Assembly (NCBI GenBank): GCA_003117195.1
Contig: BDSI01000009.1
Location: 1,592,594 to 1,656,593, forward strand
Length of the DNA stretch: 64,000 bases
Source: Eudorina sp. 2006-703-Eu-15
Lineage: Eukaryota > Chlorophyta > Chlorophyceae > Chlamydomonadales > Volvocaceae
Reading direction: 5' to 3'
Under the pieces are notes generated by a model that searched no databases, was not told the origin of the DNA, and saw nothing but the letters and a program-made list of their open reading frames with translations. Positions within the stretch are counted from its first letter, which is position 1, and each line of letters starts with the position of its first letter. Made by a program: the position numbers and the translations under genes. Positions 21,689-34,000 of the stretch are shown here, piece after piece.

Positions 21689-22845
21689 AGGGCGTGGAGG
21701 GAGGCGCTGGGAAGGGTGGCTGGGGGCAGGGTGTCAAAGGGGGCGGGAGGGCAGCGGCGTGGGGCGGGAGGGGGTGACAGGGATAGGGGAAAGGGTAAGA
21801 GAGTAGCGGGGGCGGGGGGAGAAACAGCCAGAGGAAAGAAACAGATGGGTGATGGGCTGATGGCGATCAGAGCATTGTGGAGGACCTCGAAGATGCCTCG
21901 GGCCCAACGAGTTCTGTTGAGGCCGTCAGATGAACAAAGGAAGGAAGGAAGGAATCGTACAGCGGACTCCGCAAATTGATTTTCAATGCCGTCGGTGCCG
22001 TCGTCCTGCTACATACCAGCAGGCGGAAGTCTAGGAAGCGAGGAACCCAGGTTTGTGTCAGATGGCCGGCCGTACGTGGCCGTACGGTCCGGCGGCCGGC
22101 CCAGGCTGGCGGCTCGACGAGACTGGTGCGCAGCGCGGGTGCAGGGTTTCAGGGATGAGCGGCAGCCCTGGCCAAACAACCGTCGGGGCAGCGAATGGCC
22201 TGGCATTCGCAACGCCGCATGGATCCAGATTGCTGCGGCACGGTGCATTGACATGCAATGCCGAGGGGGGTGCGCGCCGGGTGCAGCAGTGGCAAGGACG
22301 TCGTAGCCAGAGCTCTGGTCGTAGCAGATGCGCCAAAGTGTGACACCGTAGCTCCGGATAGCTCGTGCAGCTAAACGTCACTTTGCTGAAATTTAACCAC
22401 GGATGCCACACTACCGTATATTTAAATGTCGAGGAAAACTGCCAACGGCTGCGGCCCAGCTGCTGCGGTGCATCCCATGTGGGTAGAGTTTCAGGCGTTA
22501 CCGCACAGTCACAGCTACACACGAAACGATGTACTGTACGCGGCGGACTTTGAATTTTACATGGGTATAACTGAGCAGCTAACGCGGTTCGTGATTCCAC
22601 AACTATGAATTTTGAATATTTAGTATCGGCCAATCATCGCTGCAGCGGCTTCTGCCACCCCACTTGTTGATGCCGCCCGGCCCGCGACGACGGCTGTTCG
22701 CAGACCTGTAACTCCCGTTTGACGAAGGTGCCAACATCGCGACACATCAAGTCTCATATTATAAAATTATTTAATATGAATTGTCACTAACAAATACTCG
22801 TGTCGGACCGACGGGTTAACTTTCTGGCGCATTCGTCTCGACAGC
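21689..22845. other. Intergenic: 3' UTR of kinase gene and upstream region of CAP gene
   Basis: Tandemly oriented genes flank this stretch. The left half is G-rich UTR-like sequence. From about 22350 the base composition shifts to AT-rich, continuing to the CAP gene start, which fits a promoter. A TGTAA at 22707-22711 could end the kinase transcript, though it is 1 kb from the stop. No exon is seen. Confidence 0.45.
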
Positions 22846-25800
22846 ATGAACTCGCGTGTCGTAGCTATCCATTTATCCGTGTACTTGTTTTCCATTTGGG
22901 GAACTACGCTATTTGTGGCCGGTACTGATATCGGTGAGCATTCCGGTCCTAGGCATCAATCGAGAATTGAAAAGCATCTCGCAGCGGCGCTACAGCTTCC
23001 CTTTTCAATTTGTAAATCAGCGAAGCGATGGCGTTTCCTGTGAAATTCATTCAATAATATAACGCATAACTTTAACATTTCCCCAAGATGTCCTACCTAA
23101 ATCAATTTCTTACCCTGTTGCACGGACGCCAGGGACGCTGGACCGCACAATCCAGCTGCGGTCTCCTTCCAGCACCCCTCAAGTTATATCCTCTCAACAT
23201 CATGTTTCAAACAAGCGGTTGGATCGCCACTGGCGGCTCTTGAAATCCGTGGAACCTGCGGACTCGCCGTCTCTGCCGGCCCCCGCCCTTCCAGTTGCAG
23301 GCGAGCACGCTGCAGACACGACAGCCCACCCGCGCGCCCTCTCTTCCTCTTCCTCTTCCTCTTCCTCCCTCTCTTCGACGAGGAAGCTGCAGCAATCTCT
23401 TCTGCAAGTGCAGGCAGTAGTTACCAAACTGCCGCCGGCGCCGCCCTCCCCACCACAACCTCCGCCACCACGCCCACCACCCCTGCCACCAACCTCGCGG
23501 CCGCCTCCGCGGCCACCGTCCTCATCACCGCCAGCTCGTTCGCCGCCGCCACAGCCACTGCCGCCACCTTTCCCCCGTTTCCCACCACCGTCACCTCGGG
23601 CGCCGCCGCCCCTGAAGCCGCCACCGCCTCGACGACCGCAGCCGGCCCTTCCGCCACCCCGGCCGCCGTCACCCCGGCCTCCGCCAGTGCCGCTACTCGA
23701 GCCGCCGCCGGTGCCGCCACCTCCGCGTACGACCTTCAAGGCACCCCCGCTTGCCGCGCTCCAGGCATCCCCGCCTGCACCTCCGAAACCACAACCGCCC
23801 TCAAGTCCCTTAAAGCCGCCGCCTGCGAAGCCTCCCAAGAAGCCGCCGCTGCGCCTGGCCAAGCAACCACGGCAGCCGCCGCAGCCGCCGCAGCCTGCCC
23901 CGCCGCCGCCAAAGCCACCCTCGCCTTTGCCGCCGCCGCCGCCCCCGCCGCCGCCTGCGCCACCCGTGACCAGTAATGTTACGGCGGCCAGGATTGCAGG
24001 TAGCGTGTGTGTGTGTGTGTGTGTTACATGTCTGACCGGGCCTGGCACTGGCCGAGGGCTGCGAACCCAGCCCTAACGGAAAGACCGCCGAAGCACACTC
24101 TCCCGGATACGGCGGGGGAGACGGGCGTAAGGCCCCTGTGTGTGTGATTGGTGCGCGGGGGAGCGGTGGCGCGATGGCAGAGGGACCCTAGGGCTGATGA
24201 GCGTTGTGTTGTGTGTTGTGTTGGGCTGTGTTGGGCCGCAGTGAGCCGGTGCCCGGACGTCGAGGCCGTCATCGCCGCCACCAACTACTACCGCGCCATC
24301 CACTCGGCCGCCCCCGTGGAGTGGGATCAGGACTTGGCAGCCGCCTCGGCGGCCTACGCCGCGAAGCTGTCGGCCACGTGCTACATCGAGCACTCCAGCG
24401 GCACGTACGGCGAGAACCTGATGCTGGTGGGGGAGGGGGAAAGGGGGGAAGGCGTGAGGGAAGGGGGGAGGGGGGAAGGCGAGAGGGAGGGGGGAGGGGG
24501 GAAGGCGAGAGGGAAGGGGGAGGGGGAAAGGCGAGAGGGAAGGGGGAGGGGGAAGGCGAGAGGGAAGGGGGAGGGGGAAGGCGAGAGGGAGGGGGGAGTG
24601 GGGAAGGCGAGAGGGAAGGAGGAGAGGCGCTAGCAGGAGGCGGTGGACGCGGCTTGCCTTTGCCCACCTCTGGAAGCTGTCTGGCTGCTGCGTTGGTCAG
24701 TATCAGTGATCCAAAAGCCACATCTTGCGTGGTTTGCAACACAGCGAAGCTCGTCATCTTGTTGCGGACAACGGCACAAGCCTTGGCAGCGGACCTCGGC
24801 CGTGGGTGGCGTCCAGCCCAGCGGGCATTCGCCGCCGTCTGCGTCCCGCTGGGCCTCAAATACGTCAATGAACGGACCATTTGGGACGTCGGCGCCCGAC
24901 TGCGGTTGCATCCCTGACTACTTACTAAGTACTGACTGCGATCCCCTGCCTGGCCCGCTGCTGTTGCTGTTGCTGGTGGTGGTGGCGGCCTGCTGTGATG
25001 GTGGTCATGGTGGTGGTGGTGGTGGGGCCAACAGCTCAAGCAGTACCCGAGGCCCAAGGACTGGGACTCCTGCGCCTTCGCCATCCAGACCTGGTACACC
25101 GAGCAGGCCTACTACAGGTGGAACGTGGCACGGCCGCTGTGGGACAACGCCATCGATACGGTCGGGCACTTCACTCAGCTGGTGGGGTCGGGAAGGGGAC
25201 AGGGCTGGGCGGGGTAGGGCTGATGCGGCGGTGGGGCGCCGCCCCTAAGGGGGGGTGGGGTTAAATTGAATAAAGAAATAAACCCCAAAAAACCGGCCCA
25301 GGCACACCCAGAAAAGCATACTTACGTGGCGAGGTACCTGCATAGCAACGGAAAAATCTATAGAGACCGCGCGCGGGTGCGCGGCGGCGCGGCCGCGCTG
25401 CCGCCGGTGCAACAGCAGCAAGCAAAGTGCGGACCCGGGGGGTGGGGTAATCACGGACCTCCGATGCTTTTCGGACAACGCCCCGTGCCCAGGTACCACC
25501 GCCCAGCCGGGGCGGCCTTCACTGCATCCCATCTCACGAGGCGGGCGGGCTCACCTCAGGTGGCACGAACGAACGAATGACCAACGATGATATTGACATG
25601 AAAGGAATGGAAAGATTCGCGGGTGTTACATCAGATACTTGGGGGAAAGGGTGGTGGCATCGGCGGTGGCACCGGCGGCATCCTGGCTCCCTGCCGTACC
25701 TGGGGCTGGGGGTTAAGTTAACAACCCAGACACACCTGAGGCTTGGGGGGGCTGGGGGACCCGCCTGCCGTCTGCAACAGCAGGTGCGGCAGCTCCCGGG

Positions 25801-27129
25801 GCGCATCACGAGAGGCACCGCAGTATCTTCTCGTGTGCCCGTTATCGGGGGGCGAGCGGTGAGGCCGGGTGGCTGGCTGTGCTCCTGGTGGCCGGAACCC
25901 GGAAGAGGGGCAGCAGCAGCCCGGACCTCGAAGTCCTTCCGTCCGCAGCAGCAGGCGCACTCGGCGGCACCCCACATGCGCCCCCCCGCCTCGCCCCTGC
26001 CTGCTCCCCCTCCCCACCCCACCCCACCCTGCCCCACCCCCGCCCCACCCCCGCCCCACCCCAACCCCAACCCCACCCCGCCCCCGCCCCACCCCCATCC
26101 CAACCCCACCCCAACCCCACCCCAACCCCGGACGTGCACGCAGGTGTGGCGCGGCACCGCCAAGTTCGGGTGCGGAATGTCGACCACAGATGTGCCGTAC
26201 ACCATGTACGGCGGCAGGCTGACCACCCAGGGCTGCAAGATCGTCGTGTGCCGATACACACCGTCGGGCAACTTCGCGTCGGACGTGGCCTTCTACTTGA
26301 ACGGTGCGGCGGGCGGGTGGGCGGGCGGGCGGGTGGGGATCTGGGGAAGGGCGCTGGTGGGGCGGAGTGCGACGGCGCTGGCTGAGCAGCAGATGAGCTG
26401 CAGCTGGAGCGGGGGCCCGCCCCAGATAATAATACCAGGTCTTCCACTTCCCGCCGCCAGGCAGGTCCGTACGACCATCTGTGACTGTCTGACTAAGCAT
26501 GTACGAGCCCCGGAACGAAACTCCCCGACGCGGAAGTCGTTTTGTGGCGACAGAACCGGAACCCTCCGTCCCTTTCTTTCCATGCCCTTCCCGTACCACA
26601 CATCGCCGCAAGCAACGGCACGCAGACGGCACCCACAGTGAGGCAGTACACCGACCCTATCCATCATCGCCCCACCCGTCCCCGCCGTCCCCCCCTCGCC
26701 GCTCGCCCCCTTACCCCGACATCTGCAGTACAACCCGCGAACCCGAACGCCGTCCTCCCAAGCCCCCCCGCGCCGCCGTCGCCGCCGCCGGGTCCCCCCC
26801 AGCCGCCCGCTCCCCCCCAACCACCACCCAAGCCCTCACCCCCGCCTCCACGGCCGCCCCGGCCGCCACCACAACCTCCCAGCCCGCCCAAGCCTGCACC
26901 AACGGCCTCAGTGGCCATGGGGGCTGCGGCACCATCGATGGGTTTCAGCGCCCGGACGAGCACCGCTCAGTTGCTTCCTCGGCTGGACGGGAGCGGGGGA
27001 GGTCCCTGGACGGGCGACGGAGGCGGCGGCGGCGACGGCGGCGGCGGAGGTGACTTGGCGTTCCCGCCGGATTCCAACGAGGAGTCGCCGCCGCCCCTCG
27101 GCGCCGAGTCGTACGACGGCGACCCGTGA
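22846..27129 (+). CDS. Secreted CAP/SCP (PR-1-like) domain protein with proline-rich flanks
   Basis: Six exons: 22846-22933, 23133-23999, 24242-24426, 25035-25181, 26144-26303 and 26729-27129; about 615 aa, all phases consistent. Exon 1 is a clean signal peptide (MNSRVVAIHLSVYLFSIWGT). Exon 2 is a long PPSP/PPPP hydroxyproline-rich rod of the kind found in volvocine wall and matrix glycoproteins. Exons 3-5 form a complete CAP domain. They contain TNYYRAIHSAAPVEWDQDLA, CYIEHSSGTYGENLML, TWYTEQAYY, GHFTQLVWRGTAKFGCG and a final CKIVVCRYTPSGNF. The conserved CAP His/Glu set (H of CYIEH, E of GEN, E of WYTE, H of GHFTQ) is present. Exon 6 is a second proline-rich spacer, then an acidic Gly-rich tail ending SYDGDP. 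It is likely an extracellular matrix protein. The CAP activity is unknown. Confidence 0.88.
24005..24130 (-). mobile_element. 3' end of a (CA)n-tailed retroelement, copy 2
   Basis: A short GT run (24005-24024) is followed by the same sequence as at 19.83 kb: TTACATGTCTGACCGGGCC, then the AACCCAGCCCTAACGGAAAG block. Here no Penelope-like body is attached. This shows that the element plus its CA tail is a unit of its own. It lies just after the donor site in CAP-gene intron 2. Confidence 0.75.
24427..24632. repeat. Purine-only G-rich minisatellite starting at a 5' splice site
   Basis: The array begins at the first base of CAP-gene intron 3 (GTGGGGGAGG...). It consists of ~22-26-bp units of AAGGCGAGAGGGAAGGGGGA type, almost pure A/G on the plus strand. 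Confidence 0.9.
25258..25450 (-). repeat. Dispersed SINE-like or retro-tail repeat, copy 1
   Basis: On the minus strand this reads CGCGCGCGGTCTCTAT..., GCAGGTACCTCGCCACGTAA, ...GGGTGTGCC..., ending TTTATTCAATTTAACC. It aligns along most of its length with 36.54-36.73 kb (roughly 80% by eye) and partly with 50.82-50.94 kb. It lies in CAP-gene intron 4. Confidence 0.7.
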
Positions 27130-30100
27130 CGAGTACGGAGCAATCGTCAGTCGGATTTGAGTACGGCGGCGGCGCAGAGTGTGGAGCCGTCATCGGAACA
27201 CACCCACACACCCACACCCACAAACCACACCTCGCACGTACCCACAATGCCCCCACACACATACAGTGTGGGCGGCAGCGGACTGGTTCCCGGCGCCGAG
27301 GGGCCGAGGGGGGGGGGCCGCGCAAAACGCGCCTGGTGCGGTCCCCGCGGGGCTGAACAGCGAGTACGGTGCACCTTATCTAGGCACTGGTTTCGGCGCA
27401 TGCATCGCTTTGTCATCACCGCAAAGATCAGAGAGCACGTGTTGCGCGGGTGGGCGGTCGCAGCAGCAACGCGCAATGGCTTTTGCGCCAACCCTTGATG
27501 TTCCTGATTCATCCTTCAAGCGAGGGCCCAGGGAGCCATATATCTTTATTAATATAATAAACTTATGCGCCAGCCGGCCTCTGCAGCCTGGCGTGTGTCA
27601 CGGGGGGTAAGCAGGCCAGTGCGGTGATGCGGGGGGGGGGATGTGGCGCATGCAGCCACCCCACCCATGCAGCAGTACGTCCGCGACACCGGGCAGGGCT
27701 GGCGGACGGCCAACGTGAGTGAGCCATGATTCATCGCACCGCCGGCCTCTGACCTTCATGAATTAACATTATCAAGTACGCCAGTTGCGAGCTTGCGACC
27801 CATAGGACGGGGTCATAGCGTCATACATCAATTTGGATGCTGCTGTTCATCGTTACTTCTTGCTTATTGCTTGATGGACGAATGGGACGGATGAGTGAAC
27901 GGACGGTCCAGCGGACGGAAACCCAAGGAAAGCGCGTCGGCGGTCAGCGGCGCCCGCCGGCCTGTGCCGGCGTCCGGGGGCATTCATTTGGGAGGCGACC
28001 ATGCAAAGGAGCACACGGGGGGGGGGACGGGCGAGGGGGGAGGTACGAGGGGCGAGGGGCGAGGGGGAGGGGGTGATGTGCCACCGGCGGCACATCAGGC
28101 GAGCCGGTCTGCACACGTATGTGCATGCACCGGACGGCACCGGACGGCACCGGACGGCACCGGACGGCACCGGACGTGGATGAACTTTGCAGCGGACCCC
28201 CAAAGGGATCATCGGTGACATCTGACATGTCAGGTGATAATGATGCCCTGCGGAGCTTCCCGGCGTGTCGCCCCGCCATCCGTGTACGGCTGTGGATGCG
28301 GTTCTCTAGGGTTTTGGCGCGTGCCGCCGCGAAAATCTTCGATTCTTTGCCTGAGGGTGCATGTCGTGCGACCCGCATGCGTCCGCGCATGGCATACGGC
28401 CATGTACTGTACGGATTGACGTACATAAGTGATTAATAACGGGCGTACGGCACGTGATGTGCTCGTGAAGTCGTACGCCGGGTGCTGCGCGGCCCTGTCA
28501 ACGTCACGAGTTACCCCGCGTCGACATTGATTGCGAGTATACTCGTTACAAGTTGGACCCGAGTCCCGACCGGGTGTGAGGGTGCGTGTGTTATTATTCG
28601 TTATTGATGTGATGCTGCAGTGGACCCCCTCACCCGCCCCCTCCCCCGCCCCCCCGCGGGTCATTGGGGTGTAGCCCTGTACAGCCTCCTCCCCGTCACA
28701 CGCTGTGAAACCGGAACCACGCCGCTTGACCCGCGCGTGTGGTGTGCGAGGGGGGCGCTTCATCGCGGGGGCGTACGGCGAGTCCGTCGAGGCCGGTTGA
28801 CAAACACAGCACGCGGGATGCGGCGCGCGTGCGTGCGCGGACCGATCGTGTCCTGGTTGACACGAAGATGGATCGGTGTGCGGGTGGACTGCGTGCCGTG
28901 TTTGATGTATGTGTGGGGGGGGCGGTACGAGACGGGTTTGCGTCGCCGGCGCCGGGAGGTCAGGGGCCGGGGGCCGGGCCACGCCCGGGGCATCTCGTCG
29001 TGACAGGTGGGTAGAGTCCGATTCACACGGTTGACGTGCATGCGAGCCGCCATGCTTGCGTCGCAGTCCCGGGTACGGGTACCTTGCCCGTACGCACTGC
29101 TGCCCGCCGGACGGACGCGTGCAGGGCGGCACACGCATCCACGCACGGGATGGGGGCATGGGGCGGGCCGGGCGTGTTTCTCACCTAACACATACACCGT
29201 CCCCTCACCGCCGTGTGATTCGGCGGGTCTGGCGCGGTTTCCAGGAGAGGCAATCCTGGCGCGCTGGTAACCTGGTGTAGTGGCCGGTATGGCTGCGTGA
29301 CCCCCCCGCGGGTGATGGAGGATGGGTGCGCAGTCCTTGGTAGGGGTTGATGAGACGAGACACCTACGAGCTATCTGGGCCCGTTGGAACACCCGGTCGG
29401 GATTACACATAGACGTAGGCCGTCACGGCGATCTGCCGGTCGGGAACCGCTGTTTAGGCCGCAGGTGATGATCAACCTCAGTCCTCTTCCTCTAGCACCA
29501 GATTTCCTGTTGGAAGTATCGCAACGCGCAGTGCTCCCTGAGACGTGGACGTTACCGTAAAGGAACACCGCCGCCTGCCCCACCCGCCGTCGTCCTCCGT
29601 CATCTGCGCACGTGGCTGGTCGGGTCTCGGGAGATAGAGGCCTTAGGTTCGGAAGGGTGCTTTGTCGGCCCCGCCCAGGCTCGGTTTGTTTGAATTAATA
29701 CGCGGCACCGATGATGTGACGCTTCCGCGCTCCGACTTGTTAAAAGGCTTGTGCCGCAACAGCACCAGCAGAGGGGCTTTCATGGACGGCTCGAAGGCGG
29801 CGACGGCGTTTGAGTTTGTGAGGCGTGGCCGTCAAAATCATTCATCGTCCGGCAAGCGGCGGCGCCCGGGGCGCCTGTCCGCGCAGCGCCACTGGCCGGG
29901 ACTGTCAGGCCCCTCGAGACATCCTGGTACATAATTCGCGGTAGGATCCTTGCCGAGGTAGCTGACAGCCATCAATAGACATCATCAACAGCAGCAAGCT
30001 CGCGCTCTCCGCCGCATCCTGCCTGCGACCCATATTGGCTTCTATCTGAGAGCAGCAGGTATATTGATACGACATGTTTTTTGTTCTGGGTTGTAAAAAG

Positions 30101-31079
30101 ATGGGTGGGATTGTGCATCACATGTTTGTCTGACCATTCGATATACCTTGGCTAAAATAAAGCCTTACCTGACTTGATCACCCGTGCGTGCAGTTCAGTG
30201 ACGCCCCAAAAGCGCGCCGAGACCGACCCGTGGGTCAGTTTGCGCCACAACAAGGAGCGCCCTCTCCAACCTCACGCTCGGCGACCCTGCCTGTTTTCCC
30301 CCACCATGACCTAAATCCGCAGCCCCAAACCAAGCACCGCAGCTCACACATATACTCTAGCATCGACTTCAGCTCCATTACATAGTTGTTTTTGGTTGGC
30401 TGATACGGCTTCTTCGTCGTCTCAAGGTCAAGTTGCTGCCCCGGTAGCTGCCTGCCAAGCTGAGTTTGCGATAGTCTGGAGGTCAGCGGACGTCCTTGGA
30501 CACCTAGTACAGGGACCTGTCGTCAACGCCAGGATCTGCGGACTTGAGGAGAGGCATTCGCAGCACAACGCAGGGTTACTGCAAGATGATGTGAGTGCGC
30601 TTGTGCTTTGGTTTGGTTTGGCGAGATCGATTGGGATTCGTTCGGCACACAAATTGTCAAGTTGTGCATCACGAATCCAGCAGCGTCCTCTGGCGTCCTT
30701 TCAAAGTAATAAGGTGAAGGAATTGACGCCCATCAGCGCTGTCACCTGCCGCTCGAGAGCGCGATAGCGCGGGTCGACATCGTCCGGCTTGCAATTATGC
30801 CGGGTTTGGTGCGCAATTAGCTCCTTGTAAGCGCGCTCGAGCCTCGAGGGCGACCAGCAACACAAGCGTGACTTTGGTGCCTTGGGATTGCCGCCAGCAG
30901 CCGGTTATGAGCTGGTTCCCCGCCCACACCGGGCCCGAGCCCGGGGCCCAAGGCAGGGCGCGCCGCGACACCGCGGGGTACCTTCGCGGACCTGCCGAAC
31001 GCGCCGCGCTGCCCAGATTGGGGGTTAACAAAACCAAGGGGTTTGCGCGCCAGCTGGCCACGCCCGCATTAATGAATGC
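27130..31079. other. Intergenic, about 4 kb, no convincing gene
   Basis: Neither strand shows coding exons joined by splice sites here. Open frames up to ~300 codons exist on the minus strand (28230-29159) but look like shadow frames in GC-rich DNA. The stretch contains a GGACGGCACC tandem (about 28133-28177) and a copy of the palindromic repeat at 28183. It also has many CGTACGG words, and an AT-richer part with a plausible 5'-UTR exon and donor (GATGAT|GTGAGT) near 30594. The promoter of the downstream membrane protein gene should lie at its right end. Confidence 0.45.
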
Positions 31080-34000
31080 ATGACTGCAGGAGACGGCGGG
31101 CCGCAGCTATCCGGGTGCGGGGTACGCGTCGGGACACGTAACCGGACTTGTGTCGCTGCCTCCGCTACACTACCCCCTCGACCCCCTTACGAGTTCCCTA
31201 AACCCCCGCCCTCCACCCCCTTCCAGGGCCGCCTCGGCACTCGCGTCCGCAATGCTCAAGGGCGGCGACTCCACCGGCCTCCGCCATGCCGCTCGCAGCG
31301 TCGGCGCAAGTCTGCTGCCCGTGGACTCGCTGTCGGGTGGGTGCGGGTGCGGGTGCGGGTGCGGGTGCGGGTGCGGGTGCGGGTGCGGGTGCGGGTGCGG
31401 GTGCGGGTGCGGGTGCGGGTGCGGGTGCGGGTGCGGGTGCGGGTGCGGGTGCGGGTGCGGGTGCGGGTGCGGGTGCGGGTGCGGGTGCGGGTGCGGGTGC
31501 GGGTGCGGGTGCGGGTGCGGGTGCGGGTGCTTCCGTTACCTTAAGGCATCAACGTGGGACGCAGCGCCTGCGTGTGGCCTGTGGGCGGGTATGGCCTCGG
31601 GGTCCGCTTCCCCTAATAATGTCCACTGAGCTGTCGTACGCCAGGTGCGTTGACGCTGTCTGTCGTACACCGTACTCGGAAGTGGATGACGTTCAGATGT
31701 CCTCGGTAAGATGTACTCGCACCGGAAGGCACCTGCGCATGTGTCCAGTACCTACTAATCCAGTAAAGACCGTTCATGTTCCAAGCTACCGTATCACCGC
31801 GCTGCGCCCTCCGTCCCACCGCAGCCACCACCTCCCCGAAGCCCTCCCCTGCTAAGCTGCGACGGAGATGGGAGGTGGCGCACCGCTGCTGTGACGCCAT
31901 ACTGATTGTAGGTATGGGGTGAGGGGCTCGGGGGGGGGGGGCGGGAGCGCTGGGACAGGGGCGCAGCGTGGGCCGGGCTGGCCAGGGGCGGCCAGGCCCC
32001 TTAGTTCCGACGCACGTTCTGTTCTTCTCAGTGCAGAAGATGTCAGCCGCAAGAAGCGTCCGAACTTGTTCCTCCAGCGACCAGCCCCGCTCCTCCTGTC
32101 TGTCGTCCGGTCCTGTGCCTGGCCGCGTGGCCGGTCCGGGTCGGGCTGTTTGTCCCCCCCCCCCGCCGGCCCGTGCGGTACCTACCACCGGCAAACACCT
32201 GCGCCCCGGCGCCGTCAACACCCGGTGGCCAGTGGATGGACCGCGCAAGCCGGGTCTATCCCCTGGCCCGGCAACATCATCGACAAAGCCGAGCACCTCA
32301 AAAGGGCGCCTGGGGTGGATCGGTGGTCGCATCGACCCCCACCACGCCCCGCCGCACTGCCCCGCCGCACTGCCCCGCCGCGCCCTCCTCATCCTCCCCC
32401 CCACCCCCCCCACCCGGGTGCAGGCCCTGGGTCTGTGGCTGGCTGGCAGCTCGCTGCTGACCATGATGGGGCCGGAGAGGTGGCACGGAGCGGTGCGCCC
32501 GGGGGCAAGGGCAGGGGGGCAGGGGCAAAGGGGCGGGGGGACAGGGGGCAGGAGGCAAGGGGTCGTGCCGTGCCGTGCCGTGCCGTGCCGTGCCGTGCCG
32601 TGCCGTGCCGTGCCGTGCCGTGCCGTGCCGTGCCGTGCCGTGCCGTGCCGTGCCGTGCCGTGCCGTGCCGTGCCGTGCCGTGCCGTGCCGTGCCGTGCCG
32701 TGCCGTGCCGTGCCGTGCCGTGCCGTGCCGTGCCGTGCCGTGCCGTATCGCAGCGGCCTAGTGTTCTTCATGGCTGATCACCGATTGTGTCTGCGAGCTT
32801 TTAGGTGCTGCGGTACCACCGAGTTTTTCCAATGGATGGTGGCGTCGCACCCAATGCCGAATTGCCCACGCCATCGCCCCCTTGTCGGGGGACCCGCCTC
32901 CGCCCCTGCCCATATGTACGCCGCATGCCGGTGCATGCAGCTCCTGGGCGCGGGCGTGACAGTCCTGGGCGGGCTGGGGCTGGTGGCGGCCGGCCGCGAG
33001 TGCCTGTCGCTGCGCAGTCTGATGCTGGTGGGGCTGGGCTTCGCGGCGCTGTCCACCCTGGAGCTCATGCAGCAGGTGGGGTCCCCCGCGGGCGCACACA
33101 CCGGGAAGGTAGGGGGGCCGCGGTGCTGACCAACGACATCTACCCACCACCACCACAGCCTTTCCCGGGTTCAGGGGTGATGAACCCATCATGGGGGCAT
33201 AATTTGTGGTATCATTTTGAGGATCGGCCGCCCCTCGTGTCCTCTACACCCACCCACACACACACACACATACCCATCCCTGTCAGCACTCCACACCCAC
33301 CCATCAGCAGGCACACGCACACACGCACACGTACGACAGGCCCCCAGGCCGAATGCCGTCGCCGTTACACGTGCACGGGGCACCTACATGTCCACACACA
33401 CGCCGGCCCCCTGTCCCCCCCCCCGGTCCCTCGCCGCACCCGGCCCCCCCCGTCCCCGGTCCCTCGCCTCCCCCTCCCGGCAGGTGAGTCGCGGCGTGGA
33501 GACGCACTGCGCGCTGGCGGAGGCCACCACCCGCATCCGCCACCTGGAGGACCGCATCAGCCAGATGCGCCACGACGAGCTCATCACGCAGGTGGGTGTT
33601 ATTTCAGCAGGCAGAACAGGAGTGCGTGACATGCGAGGGGCCGAGTGGCGCCCAATAGTTTGCCCGTATGCGCATATAATATACCCGATTGCCCGACCTA
33701 AATAAGAAATAACGCACGCAGGTGTGTGTGTGTATGTGTGTGTGTGTATGTGTGGGGGGGGAGGGGGTGTAGGTGGGGTCCGCTATACCATATGCGTTCA
33801 TTCATGCACGTGTGCTATGCCTTTGTGGACGTGGGTACCGTAAAACATTCTCCACACTCTTCGCGAAGAAGTCGTGGCGGGTTTCATACCGGGTGTCATG
33901 TCGGGGCCGGGAGGAACCAGAGCTAGGGGGCCGCACCGTGGCGGATCGCGGCGGTGTGCCGGGGAGGGGGGGAGGGCGGGAGAGAGGGGAGGTACGTACC

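Noticed and set aside
27669..27714. Possible small exon MQQYVRDTGQGWRTAN with a GTGAGT donor
   Set aside because: A good donor and open frame, but I could not join it to an upstream or downstream exon.
28230..29159. 309-codon minus-strand frame in the 27-31 kb gap
   Set aside because: No splice partners, no domain, odd composition and overlapping frames on the other strand. It is probably composition-driven.
29662..29934. 90-codon frame with MDGSKAATAFEFVRRGRQ
   Set aside because: No splice sites, no recognisable family and no close promoter evidence. It could be chance.
32029..32423. Extra coding exon upstream of the first TM of the KKXX protein
   Set aside because: The frame is open but ends in a C-rich pyrimidine tract before a good acceptor at 32423. 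Joining 31907 directly to 32424 gives a continuous TM helix.
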